From the NCBI GenBank assembly GCA_016785225.1, contig JAFBJZ010000647.1:558001-622000 (forward strand): DNA of 64,000 nt. The letters run 5' to 3'. Position numbers and translations under genes: made by a program. Shown one piece after another: positions 11,418 through 23,580 of the stretch. The notes below the pieces were generated by a model, which saw only the letters and a program-made list of their open reading frames with translations, searched no databases and was not told the DNA's origin. The first letter of the stretch is position 1; every line of letters starts with the position of its first letter. The stretch comes from Psettodes erumei (Eukaryota; Chordata; Actinopteri; Pleuronectiformes; Psettodidae).

Positions 11418-14400
11418 CTAATGAGAGAGGACAATAAATAAGGTCTCATCTCACAATCAGTTACAATAGGAGTCGCTGAAATATCAAATCTGTTGTCTCT
11501 GACATGTATAACTCCACCATTACCTGTGAGAACACGGAACAGGATAATGAAATGGCAGTGGGTGCTATACTCCACTCAGATGTGACTCTTGCATGGTGGA
11601 CCGTAACCCTGTATCAGTGGCACCTGGCAGCCTTGCTGCTTTGCCACTTTGATGCCTGGTCTCTGGGCTGTACTCCCTGCCTGTCTTTCTCTGTCCACAT
11701 TCGTGACCACAAACAAATCAAATCAAATCAAAAATGTGTGCATGACTTTTATATTCACAATATAGGCCTTGTAGACCACCAAACTACTATTTGGACGTTC
11801 CAATTACAACTTTACCCAACACCTACCAACAAATAAGAACCAAATATTTTCTTGGATCATAGAATAATTTCTCAAATGTAAATGGGGCAGAAAGTGTGTG
11901 TTGCATGGGTACCTGAATGATGAAACATTCCCTTGAGCCCTCATATTCTCAACTGAAAAAACACTTGCAATACTGTAGCTTCCACTCTATTACTGAACAG
12001 CACTGAAACTAGACTACCTGGATTGTGTTTAATAATGAGCTAGTGGACTTTATTGCATTCTGGTGGTTCACTTGCTCAACTTTATCTTCAATGCAGTGTA
12101 CGGGGCAACCACCTCACACCCTCATGGTATGGTGCTTATCTCTCATGCGCACATGCTACAAAACGCAGCCCTGCTGGCACTGGAACTCATCCAATATTGC
12201 AATATTGCAGCCTACTGAACCACAAGAGCCTGTCAGCTGGAGCACTGGTCGTGTGTGCATGTGTGTGTGGAGGGGCAGACTAATTGACTAAAACAGCATT
12301 GTGGCATAAACAACAACAATTCTTCTGGGAGCCATTAAGCCTTTAGTTTACTGGTGAACTTGGATTCAATTTCCCTTTTCAGGCTTAGGCAGCACGGCTT
12401 GTAGGTCTCTGTCACTCCTTCTGACTGTCACATATTGTCACTATACATGTCACACTGTACATATACAAGTGTATCACTGTATTCATTTCTAAATTGCAGA
12501 GAGTAATTCTCCATGAAAGTAAACATTGTAATTGTACAACAAGACTTTATACAGGAGCATTAAAATTTAGAGGTAAATGACTTTTACCCACTCCATGTGG
12601 GTTCAACATCATGTTTATTATGTAAAGAGATTGTGATCAGAGTGCAGTGTAATCTGAGAGAAACACAAGGCACCCAAGGCTCAAACCCAGCCCACACTCA
12701 AGCATGACACACCATATTACACTCCTGACCTTCACAGTGTTTGCACCAACATTCCCTAAACCACACACAAACACAAAGTGAGATGATGCCAATGTTTAAA
12801 TGGATTTACAGGCATTCATATTGTACTTTTCTAACCACGCAAAGCATTTTACACTCCAGGTCACACATGTTCATGTACACAGCACTTCCCTATCAAAGAA
12901 ACAGACAATACACCCAGAGCAGGGTTAAGTGTCTTGCCCAAGGACATTTCAGCATTTGGACTGGAGGAGCTGGGAATTGAAACCAACGATTCACAGACAA
13001 CCTGCTCTACCTCCTGAGCCACAAATCCAAGTCTAAAGTGTGTATGAGGCCATTTGAAGAAAGAGCGAGACCCATGAAAAATAAGTAACTCTACACCAGT
13101 AAAGAGAAGTGACATTATATTTTTGATTCTATGTAAGTGCTGACACATTTACCTGTCATCTCACTGTGAAGCTAAAGAAGCCCTGCTTTCTGTTCAGTTA
13201 TTTGCTTGGTGTGCGTATCTCTCTTTCTTTCTTTCACAGATTTTAACTTCATCTAAGGGAAGCTAGAAAGTATGTGAAGCAAGACAATTACTTGTGCACA
13301 GCTGACGCTGATTGGTTCCTTGAGGACGATCCAAATGACACTCTCCAACAGGGGGGGTGTGGTCAGAGAGCCATAATAGGTCCAATAATCCAGAGAAACA
13401 GGAAGAAGGGTCTTTGGGTCAAAATTAACAAAAGTGGTCTGCGATCCCTACAGAGATCAGGGAAGGAAGGAAAGAGGAGAGGGAGTGAGGAGGAGAAGAA
13501 ATAAGAGAAGACCATGACAATGAAGCTGTTACTTTCCTATGCTTCTGAGCTTCTTTTCATGGACAGTATTAGCACTTTTAGATCCATCAAAGCTGCATTT
13601 TGTAAACTGTGCAAAAGCTGTTTTACCTTGGTCTTAATGGCATCCAAGAGATCTAGAACTTTCTGAAGTCTGGGGTTGGCAGCACCAATCTAGAGCACAG
13701 GACAGCCACACACAATTTAATTTGCTGTTCTTTTTTCAAATTGTGTTATTTGGCTTTCCTCTTTCCCTTACACTGTCCTTTGCATATTGAAAGCACCACT
13801 CCACTTGCAGTCTGCAGTGAATTACTTACTTTAAGAAAGACTCCAACCACAGCAAGTCCGTCAGGTTGGCTGGCTGCCTCTTTGAAGCTGGGGTACTTGG
13901 TGTTCCAGTGCACCAGGTGAAGCTAACAAGAAAAAGAGGCACAGTTTGACTTTTGTATGTCATCTCTGTCACCTTATCTAAAACTGAACAGGACCAGTAA
14001 TGTGGATATTCTACAAATAATCAGACTGGTCCACAAGTACAGCCAATATGTTCACAGACATGATACAAGTTTGTTTCAGCAAAGAGACATATTAATTGGT
14101 AACAGTGTTATTTTCAAGTTTGTGTTATGTTCAGGCGGAATGGTGTTACAATGTTTAGGACAAGGTTGTTGGTTTGAATCCTGGTTTTGGCAGGTACTTT
14201 CTGTGTGCAGTTTGCATGTTCTCCCTGTGCCTGCATGGATTTCCTCCTTCCACTCCACCAAAAACATGCAGGTTAGGTTGATTGGAGATTCTAAATTGCC
14301 CTTGAATGGTTGTTTATCTGTGCAGGGTACCATGTCCACCATTACTGTATTTGGTTGTGGTAAGTGTCTTTGAATCTCAGTTCAGGTAACCCGTCAGTAC

Positions 14401-16890
14401 CTCGCAGGGGAACTTCATTCCATTAATGGTGTGCTCAGAGCCTCTGTCATCACTGCCTCCCCAGTGAAAATGAAACTGCCTCAGACGGTATGTTCCAGAG
14501 ATAGGGCCTCCAGTCAGAGCTGGTCAGACACAACAGAATTTTTGAGATGCACTTAGGAAAACACATATTTAATACCAACACTTGAGTAAATCAATACTCA
14601 TTAGTAATCTACATCATGAAACAATCAGCCACAATACTCTGTCAGGACTTTATGTTTCTATCATTCATTTAAACCTTTATATTGGATGTTAAAAATATGT
14701 TTTTCATCCCACATTGCTGTGTTCCTTCAGAGGTATCAGGTTTCAAATAGTAGCTTTATTTTATTCTAACCAGAGAACACAAAAAGCCATGTTTGATGAA
14801 ATTTGATTGATATCCTCAAAAGAGATTTGTCATTTCAAAGAGGCCTCCACTTTCTTTTACTCATAATATCATGTTTCTCTGGAGAAGTCCCCCCAACCCT
14901 GCATAATGTTATATTGATGCCATCAGTTTTTGCTTTTTTAAAATTATATTAAATTGTTTTTTTTTGTTTTTGTTTTTGTTTTGTTTTTTTGGGGGGGGGC
15001 TTGGAGACAACAAATTTATAAAGAAGAAAGCCTCTATCATGAGCTTGAAGTGTGGAATTTCAGTGTTACCACTGAGTTGCATTATGGGAAATATAGGAAA
15101 TTTAGTATACAGACTTGGAGCTTGTCCTACACCAGGGTAACTCAGGATGCTCCTGTTTTGATCGTTCTGTTTTTAATGTCTCTCTTATGATGATGGTGTA
15201 CAATGATGACCTTGATGACGGTGTACAATGAAATCAGTGTTGCATTCCTGTAATTGGGTTTTCACTTCCCTGGCCTTTCTTTGTCTTTCCTGCCAACGTG
15301 ATGCAGGAAGACTGGCTCTGTAGGCTAACTTTGGTTTTTGTTCTGTTCAGTCCTAGAAGTGTTATTTGTATGTAAATTATGTTTCATCAATAGTACCAAA
15401 TGAAAACTTATGTTATATCTTTCATTCATACTAATATGCTTTTCATGATTTGTTCTGCTCAATGTGAATGTTGAATGAACAGTGTCAGTGCAGCAGAGTG
15501 AGGTAGTAGAGAGGTCCACTTGACCTCCAGATAATGTAAGAAGGTTGATCATCGTCAACGCTCTTATCTGCTGCAGTGCATAGCAGGGGTGGAGGCATAA
15601 ACAAGACAGCGAGATAAAGTTAAGCGGTTAACTTTTGCAGAAACAAATGACTAAATGTCTTTGGAGTTTTTTCCTAACTACAGGAGTTAGGTGTACTTAC
15701 TGGAACTGTCTTTGTCATCCACAAAATCCACCTGAAAGGTGTGTCCATTATTGAGAATGCTCTGGGTGTTGGAGGGGTCATACTTGAGTTTCAGAGCCCT
15801 CAGAGAGGAGTCATATGAGGCTTCCTTGGGGGCAATGTTGATAGGAGACTGCCTGGGGCCATTGGCTACAGGATAATTTTCAATCCATTTGTCAGGTCCT
15901 ACAAAGACATGTGTGTTTGTTAATACCACACTTTCTATGGTATGTGGTAAGTTGTCATTACCATCCCATTCTTATTCAACCTCTAAAATCATTCCAATGG
16001 ATATATGTTTCTTCCATCATATTTCTTTCATCACTACCTGCTTATTGTAGGTAGTGTGAAAAGAAATATTAATATCATATCACAGATGAAAAATAATAAT
16101 GCAATCCACAATCAAAACAGATTTCACAATACTGTGATATTCAGATTGTTTTAGTGCAAAAATACTCACTAAGAAAGAGACTGTACTTAATAAATGCACT
16201 TGAAAAAGGAAAGTACTCAAGTTAAGTACTCATACCTCCTAATTGTGCTTGACTGAAGAAAATTATAAATGTACTTTATACTTCAACACTGATATCATGG
16301 GGAAACTGTTTTCTGTCCTGTTGTGGCCCTTTCATTATTACGTGTCTTTACAGATACTTCACGTCATACTTTTTGAAATACTAAATAATTACGATCCATA
16401 ATTGATTAATAGTAAAGGTTCCACATTTGCAAAATGCACCCATTTTACTTAGCAGTAAAACTGTACTAAACAGAAAAAAGAAACATGTTAAATTACTGAT
16501 GCATTCATGTAACATTTTAATTTTGTAACCAGTGCTCTTAACTGTGTGGGGTAGTGGAAACTCTAGTAATAGCCCAGTTTTAAAAGTCTGGCATATGTTG
16601 AGGAGCCACTAACGACTACAGTCACCTAAAAAAAATAGATATAAAATAACTATGTCTCCATGTAGCTTCATTTAACTAACTACAACTAACTATCTGCTAC
16701 ACTGCTACACTACTGTAGTAATGGAGTTATTGCAGTCATGAAACTGCTTTTGATGAGTGGCAGCTTGATGAAACTCATAGAAAACCTGAATCCTGAGTGG
16801 GGCAGTTATACAGAAAGCTCCACCATCAGCCCCACTGGATGCTGGGAGATCCTCACCGTTAGTTGGTCCGTATCCCCATTCGTGAGACAT
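11298..16890 (-). CDS. cahz: Carbonic anhydrase, cytosolic alpha type, complete gene of seven coding exons
   Basis: The enzyme interconverts CO2 and bicarbonate; in fish, this type serves red cells and other tissues. Exons are 16857-16890, 15701-15898, 14401-14519, 13830-13922, 13627-13689, 13292-13447 and 11298-11417. They measure 34, 198, 119, 93, 63, 156 and 120 bp, the alpha-CA layout, and join in frame to 260 residues. All introns are GT-AG. The protein starts MSHEWGYGPTNG, like fish blood CA, with no signal peptide. Zinc ligands are in FHFHWG and ELHLVHW, the proton-shuttle His in NNGHTFQVDF, and the gatekeeper Thr in GSLTTPP. No frameshift or stop was seen. Introns carry SINEs. The symbol is by resemblance to zebrafish cahz and could equally be written ca1/ca2-like. 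A TATA box lies upstream at 17015-17020. Confidence 0.95.
12745..13027 (-). repeat. tRNA-derived SINE in carbonic anhydrase intron 6
   Basis: Read on the minus strand, the head carries GTGGCTCAGGAGGTAGAGCA, a tRNA-like A box, and GGTTTCAATTCCC, a B box. The body follows with GTCCTTGGGCAAGACACTTA. This is a common fish SINE layout. It lies between exons 7 and 6 of the carbonic anhydrase gene. Confidence 0.75.
13292..13447 (-). CDS. cahz: Carbonic anhydrase coding exon 6
   Basis: 156 bp from a TCTGTAG acceptor to a GTAATT donor. It encodes LLPVSLDYWTYYGSLTTPPL, with the active-site Thr pair, and WIVLKEPISVS. Confidence 0.93.
13627..13689 (-). CDS. cahz: Carbonic anhydrase coding exon 5
   Basis: 63 bp encoding IGAANPRLQKVLDLLDAI and the following Lys-Thr-Lys. 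Acceptor CTCTAG and donor GTAAAA are both present. Confidence 0.93.
13830..13922 (-). CDS. cahz: Carbonic anhydrase coding exon 4
   Basis: 93 bp, starting LHLVHWNTKYPSF, which includes the third zinc-binding His. It ends at VGVFLK before a GTAAGT donor. Confidence 0.95.
14128..14345 (+). repeat. SINE copy in carbonic anhydrase intron 3
   Basis: A B-box-like GGTTTGAATCCTGG near 14171 is followed by the conserved fish SINE body (GTTTGCATGTTCTCCC, then ACATGCAGGTTAGGTTGAT, then CTAAATTGCCC). It is oriented opposite to the host gene. Confidence 0.75.
14401..14519 (-). CDS. cahz: Carbonic anhydrase coding exon 3
   Basis: 119 bp between a CCAG acceptor and a GTACTG donor. It encodes LRQFHFHWG with two zinc-binding His residues and GSEHTI with the Glu that orients the gatekeeper Thr. 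Confidence 0.95.
14957..14999 (+). repeat. T/G low-complexity tract
   Basis: Long T runs broken by single G residues end in nine or more G residues. It lies in carbonic anhydrase intron 2. Confidence 0.85.
15701..15898 (-). CDS. cahz: Carbonic anhydrase coding exon 2
   Basis: 198 bp, entered through a TTTGTAG acceptor and left through GTAAGT. It contains NGPRQSPINI and the NNGHTFQVDF segment with the His64-equivalent proton shuttle. Confidence 0.95.
16155..16470. repeat. Interspersed element fragment with AAGTACT motifs
   Basis: Dispersed AAAGTACTC, ACTTAAGT-like and GTACTTTA motifs resemble the widespread fish repeat family also seen at 61.14-61.64 kb. Termini are not resolved. It lies in carbonic anhydrase intron 1. 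Confidence 0.45.
16857..16890 (-). CDS. cahz: Carbonic anhydrase coding exon 1
   Basis: It encodes MSHEWGYGPTN plus one base of a Gly codon, then a GTGAGG donor. The ATG at 16890 is chosen because it yields the family N-terminus and lies about 125 bases below a TATA box. Confidence 0.93.
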
Positions 16891-17014
16891 GGCTGCTCTT
16901 ACTGCGCTATCCTAATAAAACAGAAGAAGGATTAATCCAGTCAGTTTGCAGTTCGAGGAGATACACGAGGAGATGATCTGGCGACAAACACCTGCTCAGA
17001 TGTCGCTGCTGGGC

Positions 17015-17020
17015 TTTATA
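17015..17020 (-). promoter_or_regulatory. TATA box of the carbonic anhydrase gene
   Basis: TATAAA on the minus strand in the context CTGTATAAAGCCC. Transcription would begin near 16985, giving a 5' UTR of about 95 bases before the ATG at 16890. Confidence 0.7.
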
Positions 17021-18595
17021 CAGGCTTGTCTCAGTCCTCAGTGGGCTTGGTCTCAGCAGAGATGGAGTCATCTAATCATCCACACGCATCCTTCGTATCC
17101 ATCCTAAATCCCGCGCTGCGCGTTACGGGATCGGATTTTATGGTCATTTCATTGAGGTCGACTTTTTCACCGGTTGCGAGCCTTCATTTATCATGGTTAA
17201 TCAGTTCCTGACTTGCCGCTTTATGAAGGCTGCATGCTGCACGGGACGTGCATGCCCGTGGCTCTCTACAGGGCCGTACAGAGCCGTACGGAGCCATTTC
17301 GGCACCTAAAGCAGAACCGTTTAAACATTGAAATTTTTCCACAGCAGTGGCAGGATGAGACCACTGAAAGTCTTGGGGTGACACACTTAAACCAAAAGCC
17401 ATATCTGAATTTCCGGATTCAATAATGCTGTTGTAGTGCACTGTATTGGCTACTGTATATAATTATTCAATATAAGAGGAATCTCATAATGATATACATA
17501 GTATATAGTTAACACTCCTAATTATCGGATGTTCACAAATAGCAGTTCCGTAAAAAATTGTTTAAGTACAATCCTGATCTAATATGTTATGTATCCATGT
17601 GTTAGGTGATTCATTGTTCTTCTAATAGACCTGTTGACGAATATACAAGTTTAATTTATGGAAGCGTTTTGCTGACACACAAGAAATAGAAACAAGTTGA
17701 CGAAAATTTTCACGTTTTCATGCGGTAAATTGGTCTTTGGCAGAAAGAATTACTATTAAAAGACTGCCTCACACACGGAACATGTACAGTACCATGTACC
17801 GTGTGTTTTTTAGAATCCTTCTTATTATGCGCATACAATACCAACAATATATCGCCATGTCTTAGCCCAAGTATGAAGTAAAACTCAAATGCATCATATT
17901 CCTCAAGTTATTCTCCAGTTATTTCCCTCGTCAGTGTCTGTGTATTCAAACACGAATTTCATGTTGTAATGTGAAACTATACGGTTGCAACTTTTTGCAT
18001 AATAATGTGATATTGATTTTATTTTTTTCCGGTGTGACAGCAATACGCTTCTGTATTTATGTGATTGTACAGAGCAAAACATCAAGTGCTGCGTTCTCTG
18101 CTGCTGCTCTCTACCATGGTGGTGAACAGTCCATGGGTAACAAGACATTACAAAATACAGACATAAAATGATTGATATGCCACATGTTAGCAGTTTGAGA
18201 TGTGATTATAAGCAATACTTTTATTCCCACTTTAGAAAGTTGACATCAGGCCAGCAATCAGTCCCCACCAATGGGCCCATTTTGACTTGGCATTGCAATA
18301 GTGCTGATAAATCTGCCTCATCACCATTCAATCTGTTGATTCATATTGTCTGTGTGGATGTACAAAGGATAATAACAGACATAATAGTCTGCGTTGATAT
18401 TGATATTGCTGATATTCATCTTTATCTTTCTGAAACACTAATTCTCTGAAGTCTGTTGCAATAAATGGAACAACGCAGTCAGTAAATACATTAGGTATTT
18501 GCTGCCATCTTGTGTCTGTGTAGTGTAGCTATAGAAAGTTCTTCATGTCAATAAAAGAAGAAAAATGTGTTTTTATGTATCAGACACAACAAAAA
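17021..18595. other. Upstream region of the carbonic anhydrase gene, no gene seen
   Basis: The sequence nearest the TATA box (to about 17330) is moderately CpG-rich and includes the repeated GCCGTAC/GAGCC words. Beyond it the DNA is AT-rich. No conserved coding exon was recognised. Confidence 0.45.
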
Positions 18596-18599
18596 AAAA

Positions 18600-19960
18600 A
18601 GATTTTAAGGTTTTGAGGTTTCATTTGAAGCTGTCTGGATCACATGATCCAACCTTCACCTCTGCAAGAGGATATTCGGGAAGGGACATACTGAAGGAAA
18701 TTTCAGATGATCAATAATTGGTTTGTAACAGCCTTTTCAATGATTTAAGGAATAAATGTGAGGCTGCATATAGGTCTATAGTTCACTTGAACATCTGGAT
18801 CAAAAGTAGGCTTTTCAAGGAGAGGTTTAATTAGTGTAACTTTAAAAGCTTGTGGTACATAGCCTGTTAATAAAGATAAATTGATCAGATCTGACACAAA
18901 TATGTTAATTAAAAGGTAAACCATCCTGGAACAGCTTCATTGCGATGCTATCTAACAGACAAGTTGATGGTTTGGATGAGGAAATGTAGAAATGTTAGTT
19001 AGCTCAGAAATATACAGGAGAGAAACATTTAAAATATAATTGAGGACTTCCAGTCCTACCAGTCTATTCCAGTCATGGGAAGGAGCTGTTGAATTTTTTC
19101 ATAGTAGCAATTTTACTTTATCATTATTATTATTCTTCTTCTTCTTCTTATTATTATTATTATTATTATTATTGATTAATAATAAGAGTACGAAGAGCTT
19201 TCTCATACTTCATTTGACTATCTTTCCAGGCCAGATCAAATTGTTCCAGCTCAGTGAAATGCCGCTTCCTTTCCAGCCTTCATGATGGCACCAGTATCTA
19301 GTACCTTACACAGTGACGTTGCAGCAGTGTTAACAAGATCTATAATTTGTTTTGGAGTAATATCCTCTGTTGTATCAATACATGGCATTGGACTAAATAA
19401 TAATGGAATTGTTTCTTTAATTTTGGTTATATCATCATCAGATAGACACAAACTATTGTGTAATTTTTCTTAGATACTGTGTAGTCCATTATTTTAAATC
19501 CAAAAATTTCTAAGAGGTGGTCAGACAAAATAGGGTTGTGGGGAAATATAATTAACTTATTACTGTCTAAGCTATAAATCAGGACATGCTCAAGGGTGTG
19601 ATTATAATAATGAGTTGGTTACCTTACATTGTGAAAAGCCAGATTCTACAGAGTCTACAAGTGAATACATCTGTACCTTATCTGTGCTCAGAATTAGGTC
19701 AGACATGAAAATTCTGGCCAAGTGAACAATATACAATAACGACTAGAGCTGGTTTTTGAGTTTCCTGGCAAGGGTTTGAAAGACTAAGAGTAAGAGTTTC
19801 AAATGGGTTACAAACAAGTTCAGGTCAAGAGTTGATTAATAAACTGGAGTGAAAAATACCCTCCCCTCAACCCCTCCTCTGCCTGTACTATGAGAAATAT
19901 GAGTAGGAGGTCTTGCTTCATGTAAAGTATTCTTCTTGCTGCAGCCAGGATTAAGGTTTC
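18600..19960 (-). mobile_element. Non-LTR retrotransposon (LINE, L2/CR1-like) fragment
   Basis: On the minus strand, 18860-18730 reads a reverse-transcriptase entry motif with IKPLLEKPTFDPD and NYRPICSL, interrupted by stops. Upstream (19451-19251) lies the linker between endonuclease and RT, including DITPKQIIDLVNTAA. The copy is 5' and 3' incomplete and carries multiple stops and an ATT/CTT microsatellite. The clade is inferred from the LLKKP-NYRPIS style of this RT block. Confidence 0.6.
19121..19173 (+). repeat. (ATT)n/(CTT)n microsatellite
   Basis: A compound trinucleotide run interrupts the LINE fragment. Confidence 0.9.
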
Positions 19961-22099
19961 ATTTGAACTTGGTTAGATCTCATGCCTCAGTGAATGAACA
20001 GAATTTACAACATGATGTAAAATTCTTTTACAAGTATGACAAAAACTCAGACACTGTGCCAGTCACAATCACATGATGCCAACTGAAGAAGCTCTGCGTA
20101 CAGATGAATGTTCTGATTTCATGGGGAGTTAAGCAACCAATATCACATTTCTATTCCAGGAGGAAGAATATGGAGTATTTAGGCCAGTATTCAAAAGTAA
20201 ATAATACATAAATAAGCGCAGAGATTATGAAATGCTGTAATCCAATAACATTTAAAAAGATCAGATCATTATTACAAAATGTCATTTTATCCTGTCTCTT
20301 TTCACAATAACAGATTTTATTTCAGGTTATTTTAATTTCACTCCAATGGACTTTATTGGCTGTTAACAGGCATAATTTCATTCATTCAACAGTCACTGGG
20401 GAAATGGTGATCTGAAATAAAAACAAATATCTGAAGAAGGATTGTGTAAAGAAATAAAAATAGTATTCAAGAAAATCCTCCAGTTCCTCAATGTTGTTTA
20501 ATGCATCTCCCCCTCCCAACCTGATAAGGCAGCCTTGATAACTTTACTTCAATTGACTCCTGCTCCACATTTGAAAGAGTGCTGGGATCTATCTGTCTAC
20601 TGGTACAGGTACATTTGAAATATAACTTGTGCTTGATGTATAAGCCATTTCAAGTGCTCTTTTTTTCCAATAACAACTCAGGTCAGAGGTCCTCTTACAT
20701 TTTTTCATGTCTGTCAACTAAATCTCAAAGTTAATTTGCTGATAAAAGAGTAAGTGCATGCTATGGTAAAAAGCTGACATACAGGTACACAATACTGATC
20801 CCAATGAATTAATTCAGTAATGAAAACAGTCAGACCACAATCTTCAGATTTCAAGGGTTCAAATTGTAGTTTCCCTGAAACAATAATTAGCAAGGAAGAT
20901 TGCAAACGATGCACGCTTTTTGTTAAGTTTTAACAAGTTTGTGAGGAAATTACCACTTTGACTGAAAATATATATATGGAATATTTCCCTTTGCCAATAC
21001 TCATTATTGAATGGATTGAAATGAATATATATATTGTTCCCTTTCTGTTTTTTAAAAATGACAAGCCAAAGAAACATTGTTACCTCTCTCTCCATCAGTT
21101 GCATGAATCTGCCCGAGTGAAGTGTATTGTATTAGCAATATCATTCATATACAATACATATGAGAGGAGAGAGGACAGGCCTCCCTAAATTAATCCATCC
21201 CTCTTTGAACAGAGCCTCCATTAATGATAGGCTAATGAATAATCTAGGTGGCACATACTTGCTCATACTGTATATCATTCAATTTTATATAATCACTTTT
21301 GTATAACACTTCTTTTTAAGTTTGATCAAGGTTTGGAAGTTAATGTTGAAGACTGCTGATGTGCTGTTGTTGTATTTATACATAAAAGAACTAAATGTGG
21401 GTGCACTAGGTGTCAACATGTTATCTACCTGTCCTACTTGAGACAGTGACACATGACCTCCGCCAAGCATGATGCTTGGTAACCACACCTCAGTTCAAAG
21501 ATGAGCACACACTGCTCAAAGGTTTAAAAGGGCCCTGTCACTTGCGTTGCTGGACCCCTTTTACTGTTGGTCAGCTGTGCCCCAGTAAAACCTCATTTTC
21601 GAGAGAATTTCTCCCAAATAAATACAAACTACACAGTACACCTTTTAGGCTATACACTAAAGTGTGCATGTCTGTATATAGTCTGTATAGTCTGTATATG
21701 TCTGTATACAGTGTGCATGTGGCTAGCACACTGCAGTGCACAAATACACATATCGGTTGGGGAAACTTAATATACAGTATATATAAATGCTGACGGTGGC
21801 AGGACTTGCTGACACCCTTCCAACTTCTTTTGAGGATGAACATCAAATATTTCAGTTTCAAGTAATGATTTGGTTATTACAACAGGAAAGGCTGGAAGGA
21901 AGGAGGAAGGATAGAGAGAAGCAGGGAGGGAAGTCTTTGGTCCATTTTCAATAGGTAAGGGGGAGGTGACTGTGCCCCAGTATAATTCAATTTCTAGCAC
22001 CCCCCGGTATAAAAATTGTACTCCCAAGTTTAATTTGATAAAATACACGAATTTTGTATTTCACATTCAAGTATGCAGTTTTGTTTTTTTTCCCAATTG
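19961..22099. other. AT-rich sequence, no gene seen
   Basis: No splice-consistent exon or recognisable transposon was found. A short CTGTATA-based tandem stretch occurs at about 21660-21710. Confidence 0.45.
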
Positions 22100-22366
22100 T
22101 CCCTTGCCGAAGAAGCGTCTGCGTGGTTTTATTCTTTCGAACCAAATCGCCTGTTTCCGGTGTCATCTTGACTAACTGCGGTTAACTTCCCGCAGTTCAT
22201 GGACTGCAGGCTACCGCCACTTGATGCCCCCACATCCACACATACGCGAACACAAACACGTTCCAGCAGTGAGTCTCTGTAGTCATCGTCTCGCTTCCAT
22301 AGACGACGCGCTGTTGGATTTAGCAGCCGGTGGCTCCAGTCAGCGATGCTGTGATACCTGCTCCAG
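22100..22366 (+). promoter_or_regulatory. CpG-rich candidate promoter and non-coding first exon (possibly dlgap1)
   Basis: CpG density rises sharply between about 22100 and 22900 compared with the AT-rich flanks. On the plus strand the sequence CTGCTCCAG is followed by a consensus GTAAGC donor at 22367. No open frame with family motifs starts here, so a 5' UTR exon is the simplest reading. The nearest plus-strand gene downstream is dlgap1, whose first coding exon has an acceptor but no promoter nearby. The link is inference. Confidence 0.4.
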
Positions 22367-23510
22367 GTAAGCCTCATACGTTCAGCATCAATACGCGTTG
22401 GCTGTGGACGAATGAGTCACACCGCTGACAACGATCAGATGTATCAGTGTAACGTGACAACCCCGAGTTTCAGCAGCCCTCGGACTTTCCTTGCTCATCT
22501 TCCGAGGTTAACGTCGCATAATGAATGTGATGGAATATGAGACGTTAATTTCAGTACAAGTCAAAGTTTGCGTCTTGATTGAGGCGGTGATTGAGCTCGC
22601 TGCCGACCAGCCGCTGAGCGTTTTGTGTGGGAGAAGAAGCCACGGTTCGACGGATGTGCAGCGCTTTTATGCAGCCTCCAGCCAGATCCTGAGGGCGTCT
22701 TGTCATGAATAAGTCCTTAAGATACAGGTTATGTGCTGGGGGCTTTAAAGACGCACCGAACCCACACCATGGTTCTCCAGCACACGCTGTAATACCGTAT
22801 ATTTGATGGTGCATTGAATGTGCATCATACCGCACAGCTGCACGGACGGGTACTAAGGAGGAAAGTGGAGGCCATACCGCTGCCATACAGCCGCTACACA
22901 TCCCGAGATACAAAACACACAAGGATGGTGTGCTGTCATCAGTGCTGTGTGATGCAGTCGTCTTCGCTCAGTCTTCCGCCTCACTGACTAGGCTCGGAGG
23001 AGCTGCGGCTGAAGAACAGTTTCTAACTAAGGAAGACCAACTGGTCGATGATATTTCCACTCACATAGTTTATTTCATACAGAATGGACCAAGCATCAAT
23101 AGAATATTATAATTATCCAGCGAAAAAATTCGATACAAAATGATTTATCACTTAGTAGAGCGCCCCCCCAAAAAAAAACAGGCAAGAAAACCCCACAGTT
23201 ATAGTTCCAAAGAAACTCTCATAGTGAGGTCTGTGGAATATTTGGTTTGATATGTACTCTTGAAAAGCAATCTGCTATGTAAGTGCTTCTTTGTGCTGCT
23301 GAGATTTTGACTCAATGGGGATTTGCAATTTATCAGCAGTTGGTAGGGAAGATGCTGCAAAGCTTATTATTTCAGCAATCACACAAATCCAGTTGAAGCC
23401 CAAATTTTTCAGGGATTTGGCTGACAGAAGCAAACTACCATCTACCTTCACTGTATTGTGTACTTAATGGTCTGTATGGTGTGCAGGAGTTCACTGAGGG
23501 CTCTGGATGT
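22367..23510. other. CpG-enriched sequence continuing downstream of the candidate first exon
   Basis: CpG-rich until about 22900, then AT-rich. Frames in this stretch do not match any family I recognise. Confidence 0.35.
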
Positions 23511-23580
23511 AGATAGATAGATAGATAGATAGATTAATTTATTCATCCCTGAAGGGAAATTATGTAGCATGATTTAGTTT
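23511..23580 (+). repeat. (GATA)n microsatellite with LINE/SINE-type tail
   Basis: About six GATA units are followed by TTTATTCATCCCTGAAGGGA, a word common at one end of fish retroposons. The rest of the element is not recognisable. Confidence 0.7.

Noticed and set aside
12997..13027. tRNA-like A box suggesting a tRNA gene
   Set aside because: The acceptor stem and anticodon arm do not fold and SINE body sequence follows; it is a SINE head.
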